Shown in pieces: positions 53,806 through 63,746 of a stretch of 64,000 bases of DNA. Positions within the stretch are counted from its first letter, which is position 1. Every line of letters starts with the position of its first letter. The stretch comes from ZC4RG29 sp964521255 (GTDB taxonomy: Bacteria > Bacteroidota > Bacteroidia > Cytophagales > Cyclobacteriaceae), in the NCBI GenBank assembly GCA_964521255.1, contig CAZFRM010000012.1, forward strand, positions 62,001 through 126,000. The letters run 5' to 3'. The translations under genes and the position numbers were made by a program. A model generated the notes under the pieces. The model saw only the letters and a program-made list of their open reading frames with translations, was not told the origin of the DNA and ran no database searches.

Positions 53806-55194
53806 TCAATGTTTCTCTGCTGATCCCTTCTTCAAGGAATCAGACTTGATAATACTTTTCACTTCCGCCATGTTGATCACCGGGAAATACTTCGCAAACA
53901 AAAGGAATGCTGTGAAGAAAAATCCGAAAGTAAAAACATACTCACCAATGTCATACATCGTAGGATGGAACATTGTCCAGCTTGAAGGAACGTAATCACG
54001 GTGCAGCGATGTAACAATAATTACAAAACGCTCGAACCACATACCGATATTCACGATGATCGACAACACGAATGTCGAAACGATGCTCGTTCTGATTTTC
54101 TTGATCCAGAAAAGTTGAGGAGAAATCACGTTACACGTCATCATTGACCAGTAAGCCCATGCATACGGACCCTGTACGCGGTTGAAGAAAGCATAGCCTT
54201 CATATTCAACGCCTGAATACCATGAAATGAAAAGCTCTGTTATATACGCGATACCTACAATCGACCCTGTAACAATGATGATGATGTTCATCAATTCAAT
54301 GTGATAGATGGTGATATAGTCTTCAAGTTTGAATACAACTCGTGTAACCAGCAGAAGGGTTAACACCATTGCGAAACCAGAGAAAATTGCACCGGCAACG
54401 AAGTATGGAGGAAAAATAGTTGTGTGCCAGCCCGGAATAATTGAAGTAGCAAAGTCCATTGATACGATCGTGTGAACGGATAACACAAGAGGTGTTGAAA
54501 GCCCTGCGAGGATCAACGCTACTGATTCATAACGCATCCATGTTTTTGCACCACCTTGCCAACCGAAGCTTAACGCGTTATAAATATTAGCGCGCAACAT
54601 GTGTCCCTGAACAACAGCACGGTCGCGGATTACAGCAAAATCAGGAATGAGTCCTAAGTACCAGAACACAAGCGATACGGTAAAGTATGTCGAGATAGCG
54701 AATACATCCCAAAGCAGTGGTGAATTAAAATTAACCCACAACGAACCAAAAGCATTTGGAAGCGGGAGCGCCCAATAGAATCCTAACCAAAGCCGACCCA
54801 TGTGCATGAGCGGAAAGGTAGCCGCACAGATAACGGCAAAGATTGTCATCGCCTCTGCCGCACGGTTGATAGACATTCTCCATTTCTGACGGAACAACAA
54901 CAAGATAGCGGAGATCAATGTACCGGCGTGACCAATACCCACCCACCACACGAAGTTGGTGATATCCCACGCCCAGCCTACTGTTTTATTTAGTCCCCAG
55001 ACTCCTACACCATGCCATAATAAAATACATATACAATAGAAACCAAAGCCAAGCATAGCCAGTGAAAAGGCCATAGCTATATACCATAACCTGGAAGGTT
55101 TATTCTCTATCTGTATACTGATGTCATGCGAAACATCTTTTACCGTCTTGCCACCGGTTACCAAAGGATCGCGCACTGAAGAAGTTACCTGCAT
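53806..55194 (-). CDS. actC: alternative complex III subunit ActC (NrfD-like)
   Basis: A 462-residue integral membrane protein with about ten helices, of the NrfD/PsrC family. It is the quinol-oxidising subunit that passes electrons to the ActB iron-sulfur centres. Typical segments are VWWVGIGHAGTLISAILLLF and PLPNAFGSLWVNFNSPLLWD. It is followed by actD after 30 bases. Confidence 0.95.
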   Translation of the reverse strand: MQVTSSVRDPLVTGGKTVKDVSHDISIQIENKPSRLWYIAMAFSLAMLGFGFYCICILLWHGVGVWGLNKTVGWAWDITNFVWWVGIGHAGTLISAILLLFRQKWRMSINRAAEAMTIFAVICAATFPLMHMGRLWLGFYWALPLPNAFGSLWVNFNSPLLWDVFAISTYFTVSLVFWYLGLIPDFAVIRDRAVVQGHMLRANIYNALSFGWQGGAKTWMRYESVALILAGLSTPLVLSVHTIVSMDFATSIIPGWHTTIFPPYFVAGAIFSGFAMVLTLLLVTRVVFKLEDYITIYHIELMNIIIIVTGSIVGIAYITELFISWYSGVEYEGYAFFNRVQGPYAWAYWSMMTCNVISPQLFWIKKIRTSIVSTFVLSIIVNIGMWFERFVIIVTSLHRDYVPSSWTMFHPTMYDIGEYVFTFGFFFTAFLLFAKYFPVINMAEVKSIIKSDSLKKGSAEKH

Positions 55195-55198
55195 TGTG

Positions 55199-55231
55199 TA
55201 GTTAAAAGTTATTCGTTATCAGTTATCAGTT
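55199..55231. repeat. GTTAAAAGTT-type intergenic repeat upstream of actC
   Basis: The words GTTAAAAGTTATTCGTTATC and AGTTATCAG lie in the 50-base gap between actB and actC. They resemble the GTTAAAAGTT words at 31478-31516 and the TTTAAGG arrays in the same operon. Confidence 0.35.
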
Positions 55232-55244
55232 TCCGTTTATTCCA

Positions 55245-58200
55245 TTAAGCCTCAGCCTTGTCTTTATTCCTGATCTTTGTCAGATACCAGATATTTGGTT
55301 TCACACCAATTTCCTCCAATACCTGGTAAGCGCGAGGGTTCTCTGTGATCTTGTCAATGCGATGAGGATGTTGAGGATCCACAGGTTTGATGCCCAGCAA
55401 TTTTGAAATCTTGCTTTCCGGATCATTTACATCACCAAATACAATGGCGCCGGTTGAACATGACGTCTGACAAGCAGTTGTAACTTCGCCATCGTTCAGT
55501 TTCCTTCTCTCCTTTTTCGCGGTGAGTTTTCCTGATTGAATGCGTTGCACACAGAAGGAGCATTTCTCCATAACACCTCTCGAACGAACAGTAACATCAG
55601 GGTTCAATACCATCTTACCCAAATCCGTATTCATGGCCGGATTTACATCTTCAAACTGACGGTTATCGTGATACTTGAACCAGTTGAAACGTCTTACTTT
55701 ATAAGGACAGTTGTTGGCACAATAGCGCGTACCAATACAACGATTATACGCCATTTGGTTGAGACCTTCAGTACTATGTGTGGTAGCAGCAACCGGACAA
55801 ACTGTCTCGCACGATGCATTATTACAATGCTGGCACAACATCGGTTGAAATACAACTTCCGGGTTATCCGATGCTTCTTCCAAACCTCTCCAATCATCGA
55901 CAGGAGCATCACTACTGTAATACCGGTCGATCCTCAGCCAATGCATTTCACGGCGGTTGATCACTTCTTCACGACCGACCAGTGATATATTGTTTTCAAC
56001 GTTACATGCCACCACGCAAGCGCCACAACCAATACAGGTGTTCAGGTCGATTGCCATTCCCCAATGGTGGCTCTTGTACTCATGACCCTTCCACATGGAT
56101 AGTGAACCTGGGTCAACTTTATGTTCAGGCGATTTCCACGTTGCTACTTTTGGATCAAAATCTTTTGCAATGAAATCAGGATCTTTTTTGAATGTATCCA
56201 GTGAATATTCCTTAATGACGGTCTGACGCGCCATGTAGGTCTGGTGTGTTTGTGTCTGCGCGAGTTGATAAGGTTCCTCTGTCATCGTGAATTTCACATT
56301 CACCGCATGATAACAAAGTGATCCGTTTAACAAACTCAAAAGAGGATATACATTTTTTCCGCCTGCTGCATCGGCTACTTTGCCGGCTTTTGTTCTTCCG
56401 TATCCTAACGGTATGCCTAATGTACCCTGCGCTTGTCCGGGTTGAATAAGTACCGGAAGCTTTACGTATTTACCGTTTGCTTCAACGGTAGCGAAAACCG
56501 TTTTACTTTCAGGATTAGTCAGCCCATTCGCATCTTTAGGCGAGATGGTAACATAATGGTCCCAAACGGTTTTGGTAATAGGATCAGGAAGTTCCTGGAG
56601 CAGCGGGTTGTTAGCCTGTGAGCCATTCCCTACCGTTCCATTCTCATAGATGACCAGTTCAAAACCACCTGGTGTATAATTTTTAGCAATGTCACCTGCC
56701 GCTGTTTCGATATTTCCCGCAAAAGTTACGGTAGCTGCGGAAGCCTCAACGGGTAACTCATACACGCCATCATACAGGCATTTATCCCAGAAGGATTGGA
56801 AATCCAATGTCTGACCTGTATAGAATTTAGTTCTCCAGTTATTTTTTAAAAACTCAAAATAGTCAGTGTTTGCTTCACCCGCCCAAACGAGGAAACTCTC
56901 CTGTGCCTGGCGCGATCTGAATATTTGAGATATGGCGGGTTGTGAAAGACTAAAATGATTTTTCTTTGGCTCAGCATCATTCCATGATTCGAGGAAGTGA
57001 TGATCGGGAGCTTTGTAGTTTGTTAACAATGCCGTTTCATCTTCCTTATAAGAAGTAGAAACAGACAAGGATACTTTCTTCAATGCAGATTCCAGTTTGT
57101 CACCCATTGGATGATCATAAACCGGGTTACAGTTATAAAATATAACTCCCTCTATGGTGCCGCTATGGAGGTCATCAATAAACTTAATTATTGCAACATC
57201 ATTTCCCTGCCGGTAATTGACCGGTAGATTCATATCAATGGTAGAACCATAACTTCCCAGCATATCGTTAATGGCATTGACGAGTATTTGTATAGCCTTA
57301 TCATTTGATCCTGACACTACAAGTGCTTTGCCCCTGCTGTTCCATAAGTCATTCGCTGCCTTTTCAACATAATTAATCTTGTCAGCGCCGCCAGATACCG
57401 TTGCTCTTCCTGCTTTTGAAGCAATAAGATTATAAAGCTGAACAATTACTGCCCCCTCTTGCGAAGGTTTTATCTGTGTTCTGTAGTCAGCGTTAGCGCC
57501 GCTAATCGTTAAAATGGATTCGAATTGATAATGACGAGACATCTCGCGTTTCTGCACGCTCACTTCACGTGTCTTCGCGTATTGTTTTGTGTATTCAATG
57601 GAAGATATCCATGAACCCAGGAAATCAGCTCCAACACTAACTACTACATTGGCTTTGCTGAAATCATACGATGGAATGATGGCCGCTCCGAAAGATTCTT
57701 CATTCGCTCTAAGCATTCCGTACTGCGAGCTTTGATCATATTGAACATGCTCTGTGGTTGGATACTTTGCTTTGAATTTTTCTAATACAAGTTTAGTGCT
57801 TGGACTTAAGATCGTATTGCTAACCACACTGATCTTTCCGCCCTTCGCTCCTATCTCATTTAACTTTGTAATTATTTCTTTGTCGAGATCTTCCCATGTT
57901 ATTCTATCTTTTCCTTTTTTTGGCCCGCGTAAACGTGCGTTATCATACAAAGAAAGAACGGAAGCCTCTACTTGTGCACTGGTTCCTCCTTGTGTTACGC
58001 TGGAAAGTGTATTACCATCAACTTTAATAGGGCGACCTTCACGCGTCTTTACTACAATGCTGCAATAATCTCCTCCATTAATATAAGTAGAGGCATAATA
58101 GTTGGCTATACTTGGATCAACATCAACAGGTTTGTTAACATACGGGATGGCTTTACGAATAGGTGCTTCGCACGCCGCTAAAGAAACTGCGGTAACGCCA

Positions 58201-58349
58201 AACCCCATCATTTTAAGAAAATCGCGACGGGAATGATTTGGATTTTCCTCCGGCCCCGGAGCAAACTCCTGATGAGCATGCTTTACAAATGCAGGATCAT
58301 TCTTTAGTTGTTCGATGCCTTTCCAGTATATCTTCTTATTTTCTTTCAT
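55245..58349 (-). CDS. actB: alternative complex III subunit ActB (molybdopterin-like plus Fe-S)
   Basis: A 1034-residue subunit that fuses a molybdopterin-oxidoreductase-like domain (about 90-730; it normally carries no cofactor in this complex) with an iron-sulfur domain (about 770-1010). A TAT signal-like SRRDFLKMMGFG lies near residue 41. The Fe-S motifs are CIGCGACVVAC, CQHCNNASCETVCP, CIGTRYCANNCPYKV and CSFCVQRIQ with a following ACQTSC, suggesting three [4Fe-4S] and one [3Fe-4S] clusters. It passes electrons from ActC towards the cytochromes. Confidence 0.96.
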   Translation of the reverse strand: MKENKKIYWKGIEQLKNDPAFVKHAHQEFAPGPEENPNHSRRDFLKMMGFGVTAVSLAACEAPIRKAIPYVNKPVDVDPSIANYYASTYINGGDYCSIVVKTREGRPIKVDGNTLSSVTQGGTSAQVEASVLSLYDNARLRGPKKGKDRITWEDLDKEIITKLNEIGAKGGKISVVSNTILSPSTKLVLEKFKAKYPTTEHVQYDQSSQYGMLRANEESFGAAIIPSYDFSKANVVVSVGADFLGSWISSIEYTKQYAKTREVSVQKREMSRHYQFESILTISGANADYRTQIKPSQEGAVIVQLYNLIASKAGRATVSGGADKINYVEKAANDLWNSRGKALVVSGSNDKAIQILVNAINDMLGSYGSTIDMNLPVNYRQGNDVAIIKFIDDLHSGTIEGVIFYNCNPVYDHPMGDKLESALKKVSLSVSTSYKEDETALLTNYKAPDHHFLESWNDAEPKKNHFSLSQPAISQIFRSRQAQESFLVWAGEANTDYFEFLKNNWRTKFYTGQTLDFQSFWDKCLYDGVYELPVEASAATVTFAGNIETAAGDIAKNYTPGGFELVIYENGTVGNGSQANNPLLQELPDPITKTVWDHYVTISPKDANGLTNPESKTVFATVEANGKYVKLPVLIQPGQAQGTLGIPLGYGRTKAGKVADAAGGKNVYPLLSLLNGSLCYHAVNVKFTMTEEPYQLAQTQTHQTYMARQTVIKEYSLDTFKKDPDFIAKDFDPKVATWKSPEHKVDPGSLSMWKGHEYKSHHWGMAIDLNTCIGCGACVVACNVENNISLVGREEVINRREMHWLRIDRYYSSDAPVDDWRGLEEASDNPEVVFQPMLCQHCNNASCETVCPVAATTHSTEGLNQMAYNRCIGTRYCANNCPYKVRRFNWFKYHDNRQFEDVNPAMNTDLGKMVLNPDVTVRSRGVMEKCSFCVQRIQSGKLTAKKERRKLNDGEVTTACQTSCSTGAIVFGDVNDPESKISKLLGIKPVDPQHPHRIDKITENPRAYQVLEEIGVKPNIWYLTKIRNKDKAEA

Positions 58350-58394
58350 ACTATCCGTATATATCGCGATGCGTTGAGCGTAAAAAATCTTCTA

Positions 58395-59633
58395 TTAATA
58401 ATGACACTTGGCACATTCCAGTCCGCCGATGTCTTCTACTTTCATAGCCTCCTTTGTAGTCATATTGTGCAGCTCTACAAGGTTATCATAATACTTGTTG
58501 CCTTTTGAATTGACATCAGTCTTACGGTGACAATCAATACACCATCCCATTGTTAACAGTGAGTGTTGCTTAACAACATCCATAGTTTCAATTGGGCCGT
58601 GACAGGTTTGACATTCAACGCCACCTACATTCACGTGCTGCGCGTGATTGAAGTACGCCAGGTCAGGTAGGTTATGGATCCGCACCCATTCTATTGGTGT
58701 GTTCGTTTCATACGCGTTTACAAGCTTGGCAATTTCTCCCTCACCGGTGATTGCACCCTGCTTAATTTGATTGTGGCAATTCATACAAATGTTAGGAGAA
58801 GGAATGTTTGCATTCTTCCCTTTCATTACACCGGTGTGGCAATACTTACAGTCAATTTCATATTGACCTGCGTGAATCTTATGAGAAAACGCTATAGGCT
58901 GTTTCGGCGCATAACCCTGTTGAACGCCTATTGAAAAAAGACCACTGATCACGGCTTTAAATCCTAAAACCGTAACAATGAAAACAACAATGAATATGAA
59001 TCCCTTGCTTCGTAAAATTGAACCCGTAGATATAGGAGAATGAACAACTTCTTTTTCTTCTTCTGTCAACTCCTTTTGATCGAGGAATCGCTTTATCGCT
59101 GAAATAAGAAAACCTAATACAATAAGAATCAATATCAGGATGATGACCATCCCAATGAGAATGATATTCAAATATGATGAAGGAACAGCCCCACCCTCCT
59201 GAGGTGCTCCCGATGTTCCATCTGCAGGAGCAGCAACAGCAACAGGCTTGTCTGTTTCAGCTTTTATATAAGCCAGTATCTGCATGATCTGCTCATCCTT
59301 TAGCGGAAAAGCAGTCATCTGTGTTTTGTTGTACTCGTTGTAAAGTTTGTTGGCATAGTCATCACCGCTGGCGATCACTGCTGCCGAGTTCTTCACAAAT
59401 GCTTTTATCCAGTCAATGGAAGGGGCGCGGTCCTCAATACCGGCCAAAGCAGGACCTACAAGTTTTTGTTGCACACGATGACATGTCTTACAATTAGCAT
59501 CGAACAATACCTGACCGGCACTGATGTCAGCGGCTTCTGTAGAAATATCCTGAGCGTTTGTTAAAAGAGGAATTAAAAAAAAGAAAATTACGAGAGGTAA
59601 ATGTCTGGCGGCTTGAGTCAAATGTTTTGTCAT
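58395..59633 (-). CDS. actA: alternative complex III subunit ActA with added N-terminal cytochrome c domain
   Basis: A multiheme cytochrome c that starts the act-cox operon. After a signal peptide, a class I monoheme domain with CKTCH is followed by membrane helices (about 150-175 and 210-230) and a pentaheme part with CKYCH, CMNCH, CQTCH, CIDCH and CAKCH, giving six CxxCH sites. The sixth site is in an extra N-terminal domain that the pentaheme ActA first described (as I recall, in Rhodothermus) does not have. It probably transfers electrons to the oxidase. The ATG at 59633 is chosen because a longer frame begins at a TTG inside the promoter. Confidence 0.94.
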   Translation of the reverse strand: MTKHLTQAARHLPLVIFFFLIPLLTNAQDISTEAADISAGQVLFDANCKTCHRVQQKLVGPALAGIEDRAPSIDWIKAFVKNSAAVIASGDDYANKLYNEYNKTQMTAFPLKDEQIMQILAYIKAETDKPVAVAAPADGTSGAPQEGGAVPSSYLNIILIGMVIILILILIVLGFLISAIKRFLDQKELTEEEKEVVHSPISTGSILRSKGFIFIVVFIVTVLGFKAVISGLFSIGVQQGYAPKQPIAFSHKIHAGQYEIDCKYCHTGVMKGKNANIPSPNICMNCHNQIKQGAITGEGEIAKLVNAYETNTPIEWVRIHNLPDLAYFNHAQHVNVGGVECQTCHGPIETMDVVKQHSLLTMGWCIDCHRKTDVNSKGNKYYDNLVELHNMTTKEAMKVEDIGGLECAKCHY

Positions 59634-59669
59634 GTTAGGCTTAGTGTCCGTTTTTTTTAACAAGCGGCA

Positions 59670-59700
59670 CAAATCTACTATCCGAAGTCATTTTTTCAAA
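59670..59700 (-). promoter_or_regulatory. promoter of the act-cox operon
   Basis: On the minus strand, TTTG (59697-59700), a spacer of exactly 19 bases and TAGATTTG (59670-59677) match the Bacteroidota consensus TTTG-N19-TAnnTTTG in full. The predicted leader to the actA ATG is about 30 bases. Confidence 0.7.
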
Positions 59701-59911
59701 TTTATTTATGTGTGCAAACTGGTTTTTATAAGTCTTTTTTCCACGCAATCTTACTTTATGTTTAACATCAACTTAATGTTGTTTCTCTTGTGAAATTTGT
59801 ATGTGTGACGCTCTGCCAAAATCTACAATTCCATCAATCTTAGATAGTTTAGAATGATTATAAATTACTGGCAAACCTCCATATATAATAGAGAATAAGA
59901 TTGCTTTATGC

Positions 59912-60679
59912 TTAAGTCCATCCTTCCATTATACCCAGACCAAACAAAGCAAAGTCATATTTTACAGGATCAGCAGGATCAAGCTTTCTTAAGTTGTTTG
60001 TCAATTCCAGGGCCGTTTGCCAGTTGGTTTGTTTTGATTTTATCAATTTTAATTTTCTCGCCACTCTGTCAACATGTACATCACAAGGGCATATCAATAT
60101 TGAAGGAGAGATTTTTTTCCAAAGTCCGAAGTCAACTCCGCAATTATCATTTCTCACCATCCAGCGAAGATACATGCACAATCGCTTGCAGGTTGATTTG
60201 CGTTCGGGTGTAGAAATGTGCTTTCGTGTGCGATGTGGATGATTTTCCAGACTAAAGAAAAGTTTATAAAAATGAATAAGGCCCGATTCAAGCGATCCAT
60301 CTGATGCACGGAAAGCATCTTCGAGTGTATCATTTTTATTGTAGTACCACTTAAGAAAGGAAACAAAATAAAGTAAATCCGTATCGTTGAAGGTTCGGTG
60401 TTTAAAGCCTAACAGCTTCTTTAAATCATTTTCACCATGATTCACTACAAAAGCATGAGGATCATCATCCATTCGTCCCATTAACTCCTTACACTTTTTT
60501 ACAATGGTGACACGCTGACCCCAGGCAAGCACGGCAGCAAACAAGCCGGCTATTTCAATGTCTTGCTTCTTTGTAAAGGCATGAGGAATACATATCGGAT
60601 CTTTCTCAATAAATCCAACACAATTATAAAACGCCGCCTTTTCATCGAGAAAGGATTTAATTTCTATTTTCTTCACCAA
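59912..60679 (-). CDS. TIGR02757 family protein
   Basis: A 255-residue protein of a family I know only as TIGR02757, with conserved DPICIPHAFTKKQDIEIAGL, VLAWGQRVTIVKKCKELM, RWMVRNDNCGVDFGLWKKI and CPCDVHVDRVARKL segments. Its biochemical function is unknown. The frame begins with TTG (60679) or GTG (60676). The gene is single, upstream of and separate from the act operon. Confidence 0.9.
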   Translation of the reverse strand: MVKKIEIKSFLDEKAAFYNCVGFIEKDPICIPHAFTKKQDIEIAGLFAAVLAWGQRVTIVKKCKELMGRMDDDPHAFVVNHGENDLKKLLGFKHRTFNDTDLLYFVSFLKWYYNKNDTLEDAFRASDGSLESGLIHFYKLFFSLENHPHRTRKHISTPERKSTCKRLCMYLRWMVRNDNCGVDFGLWKKISPSILICPCDVHVDRVARKLKLIKSKQTNWQTALELTNNLRKLDPADPVKYDFALFGLGIMEGWT

Positions 60680-60741
60680 GTAAAAGTAGTAATGTCAGTT
60701 TAATGATCTTCGATTTAATACCGGTGAATTAAGAAATCCAT

Positions 60742-60824
60742 TGCGCTGAGAACGCCGAGAAGACACTGAGGTCTACAAAGAAAATACGTTAGTGCGCCTC
60801 TGTGCTTCTTTGGGACCTTTGTGT
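60742..60824. repeat. host-type hairpin intergenic repeat
   Basis: GCGCTGAGAACGCCGAGAAG and ACACTGAGG on the left pair in part with CCTCTGTGCTTCTTTGGGAC and CTTTGTG on the right. The words are of the same general kind as at 43557-43640 and fill the gap upstream of the serine hydrolase gene. Confidence 0.5.
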
Positions 60825-60902
60825 AATAACTGCATTTCACGGAAAGCTTATCAAAACTTATAATTATTTTGGCTTTTCATTGTCGGATTCTCAAACTCAT
60901 TT

Positions 60903-62279
60903 ATGCGCATATTTAAAAAAGCTCTGTTTATACTTGCTGCCATCATTTTGATTTACGGGATAAGCTATGCCTGGCGTGCATTTCCAATACTCTCAGGGTA
61001 CGGTTCTAAAATGCTTTGCTCCTGCGTAATGCTGGCTGGCCGTCAACCCGATGATGTTATCAAGAATGAATTAGGTCGACTTCCATTATCATGGGGCACA
61101 TTCAAAGTAGATTTTAGTGACTCTTCAGCTACAGGAAGTGTTTTTGGATTGGCTGTTAAAAAAGCAATTTTCAGAAAAGGACTGGGATGTACCCTGATAA
61201 GTGAAATTAGTGAGGATGAAATTCGAACCCAGAATTTTACGTTAAAAACCCCTTCTCTCATTAACACAGATACAATACCGTGGCCGCGTGGTGATAAACT
61301 TTCTGACCTGTTACCTGCAGAGATAAATTTCGAAAAACTTAATTCAGTAGTTGAAGATGCTTTTAAGGAGCCCAGCCCTGAAAAACTTCGAAAGACAAGA
61401 AGCATAGTGGTAGTATATGATGGACAAATCATTGCAGAGAAATATGCCGATGGATTTGATAAGAATACAAAACAGCATGGATGGTCGATGACCAAAAGCA
61501 TTACCAATGCTTTGGTAGGAATACTTGTCAAACAAGGAAAACTTGACATTAACCAACCTGCTCCTATTGACTTATGGAAAAATGATGAACGAAAAGAGAT
61601 TACAATTAGTAACCTACTTCATGCCAGTAGCGGTTTAGAATGGGAAGAGAATTATGGTGGTCCAAGTGATGCTACAAATATGCTTTTTAAGAAAAAAAAC
61701 ATGGGCATGTTTGCGGCGGATCATTCCCCTCGAGATAAACCTGAAACAAAATTTTATTATTCAAGTGGAACGACTAACCTTTTATCATGGATCATTCGCC
61801 AAACTATAGGCGAAAAGGACTATCACAGCTTTCCTGCGAAAGAACTTTTTTACAAGCTTGGCATGTACAGCGCTACAATAGAACCAGATGCAAACGGAAC
61901 TTTTGTTGGCTCGTCTTATTCATTTGCTACCGCTCGCGATTGGGCACGATTCGGATTGTTGTATCTCAACAATGGTTATTACAATGACGAACAAATTTTA
62001 CCCGATGGTTGGGTGAAGTATTCCGTAACACCTGCACCGGCAGCAGAGATGGGTGAATATGGTGCACAGTTTTGGTTAAATGCCGGGGCACCTGGAAATC
62101 CCGCGCATAGAATTTATCCTGATGTACCTGCTGATTTATTCTGGGCTGATGGTTATGAAGGGCAGAATGTTTTTATCATTCCGTCAAAAAAACTTGTTGT
62201 TGTTAAGCTTAGTTTATCACAAGGCGATTACCTGGATGACAACCTGTTTCTATCTGAGTTGATAAAGGCTTTACCTTGA
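60903..62279 (+). CDS. serine hydrolase of the beta-lactamase/penicillin-binding fold
   Basis: A 458-residue protein with one N-terminal membrane helix (about 7-25) and a class C beta-lactamase-like domain (about 150-458). The SxxK motif is in GWSMTKSITN, the second motif is in YYSSGTTNLLSW and a C-terminal GYEGQNVFIIPSKKLVVV strand completes the site. Such enzymes include esterases and D-amino peptidases; a resistance role is not implied. Its last nine bases overlap the convergent gene. Confidence 0.9.
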   Translation: MRIFKKALFILAAIILIYGISYAWRAFPILSGYGSKMLCSCVMLAGRQPDDVIKNELGRLPLSWGTFKVDFSDSSATGSVFGLAVKKAIFRKGLGCTLISEISEDEIRTQNFTLKTPSLINTDTIPWPRGDKLSDLLPAEINFEKLNSVVEDAFKEPSPEKLRKTRSIVVVYDGQIIAEKYADGFDKNTKQHGWSMTKSITNALVGILVKQGKLDINQPAPIDLWKNDERKEITISNLLHASSGLEWEENYGGPSDATNMLFKKKNMGMFAADHSPRDKPETKFYYSSGTTNLLSWIIRQTIGEKDYHSFPAKELFYKLGMYSATIEPDANGTFVGSSYSFATARDWARFGLLYLNNGYYNDEQILPDGWVKYSVTPAPAAEMGEYGAQFWLNAGAPGNPAHRIYPDVPADLFWADGYEGQNVFIIPSKKLVVVKLSLSQGDYLDDNLFLSELIKALP

Positions 62280-63554
62280 TACTTCTTCTTCGGGTACAGC
62301 TACTTTAACAAGATCATCCCGCTTCACAATGGTTGTGTTGATAGACACCTTACCATCCGTGTAACTGGTCCACACAGGAACAATCGTCCCCTTGTAAGCA
62401 TCAATGCTTATGTAAGAACCCATGTCTGAATTTTCTACAGCGCTAAAGGGCTGTTCTGAAATCTTTACATTTTTAAACGTTGTTCCGTTATCCATAGAGT
62501 ATGCCAGGTAGACATCCGTTTGTTCATCATCATGATCCCTCCTATCGTAATAGACGATATAAACAAGACCATCCGATTGGTCAACAGTCATGGCTGGCAT
62601 GAACTGATGCTTTCCAATACTATCATCGTTCACGCGAAGTGGTGTACTCCAGTTGTCACCAAAATTAACTGAGCGAAGAAACCAAACATCTGTATCTTCA
62701 ACGCCTTTACTCTGATCAGCCCATACAGCAAAAAGAACTCCGTTGTACCGGCCTGGACTATTATCAATAAAAAGTGTGGGTAGCCCATTAGTTTTTTTTA
62801 GTCCCGGAATATTGAAAGACCAGCCACCCTTTTGATCATTTACATGTATATCATTATTTAACCAGGTGCCGTCTTTGCTCATTGATCTATCCAAATAAAT
62901 TCCCTGGTTCATCGACCACAATACAAACTTCATATCCCTGGAGTTTATGCCAGGTGTTGCTCCTCTAGGGGTCTGGTTATCATCCCGGCAATCGCCGGAT
63001 AATTGACTAATTTGAATTGGCTTGCTCCACTTTTTTCCGTCCTTTGACTGTGCCAGCATTATGTTACTTTTCTTCTCCGGGTCTTCACTTCCGTATTCAT
63101 CATATTGCGTCCAGGAAAGCAGGAATTCACCGGACTTGCTATGCGCACAGATTTTGGGGTACCGTATATCTTTATCAGGAGCTGAGATAGATCCGATTAC
63201 CTGCCAGGTTACTCCGCCATCTGCTGACCATTGGCATATAATTTTATCATAGCGACTTCCATCCGAATTCAAGGCAAGATGAAAATCGTACAGATTACCT
63301 TTTCGATCAGAAACCAAAGTATGATCTACACCCTCCTGGTCATTTTGAGGCTGACTTTTTTGCCATGATTTTCCACTATCCATTGAATAAAATAAACCTG
63401 CAGCGCATCCCATGACAAAATTTTCCGGGTTTTTGCGATTGATAACCACGGAAGGGTTGATGGCTTGTTCACCTTCTGCAACAGTAACGATTTTATGTTG
63501 AGCATAAGTGGCTATTGGCACCACCAATAATAAAATGAATAATCCTTTACGCAT
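62271..63554 (-). CDS. secreted Asp-box (sialidase/BNR-like) protein
   Basis: A 427-residue protein with a signal peptide (MRKGLFILLLVVPIATYA) and a six-bladed propeller of the sialidase-like type. Five Asp-box motifs are seen: SMDSGKSW, SADGGVTW, SKDGKKW, NFGDNWSTP and SMDNGTTF. The Arg triad and Tyr/Glu of true sialidases cannot be assigned with confidence, so the activity is open. The stop codon lies in a nine-base overlap with the convergent hydrolase gene. Confidence 0.88.
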   Translation of the reverse strand: MRKGLFILLLVVPIATYAQHKIVTVAEGEQAINPSVVINRKNPENFVMGCAAGLFYSMDSGKSWQKSQPQNDQEGVDHTLVSDRKGNLYDFHLALNSDGSRYDKIICQWSADGGVTWQVIGSISAPDKDIRYPKICAHSKSGEFLLSWTQYDEYGSEDPEKKSNIMLAQSKDGKKWSKPIQISQLSGDCRDDNQTPRGATPGINSRDMKFVLWSMNQGIYLDRSMSKDGTWLNNDIHVNDQKGGWSFNIPGLKKTNGLPTLFIDNSPGRYNGVLFAVWADQSKGVEDTDVWFLRSVNFGDNWSTPLRVNDDSIGKHQFMPAMTVDQSDGLVYIVYYDRRDHDDEQTDVYLAYSMDNGTTFKNVKISEQPFSAVENSDMGSYISIDAYKGTIVPVWTSYTDGKVSINTTIVKRDDLVKVAVPEEEVSR

Positions 63555-63586
63555 ATTTCTCTGACTTCGAAGCCCTTAGGTTGTTT

Positions 63587-63594
63587 CAAATCTA
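63587..63594 (-). promoter_or_regulatory. probable -7 box of the Asp-box protein gene
   Basis: TAGATTTG on the minus strand is an exact match to TAnnTTTG, the same octamer as at the act-cox promoter, and lies about 33 bases upstream of the ATG. The -33 match is weak. Confidence 0.4.
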
Positions 63595-63746
63595 GTATTC
63601 TAAACTTAAACAATAAATTATTTCTCAGATAAAAAACCTTCCCGGGTAATTGAGTGTTTTTACTAGCGATTATCTTGGTTTAAGCCCACCTTGAAACACC
63701 CTGTTCGGAAGATTAATGTTTTTATTAACCTAAAACGTTATCTGTT

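Noticed and set aside
62271..62279. Overlap of the serine hydrolase and Asp-box genes as a frameshift or error
   Set aside because: The genes are convergent and both end with complete domains; a short convergent overlap is normal.
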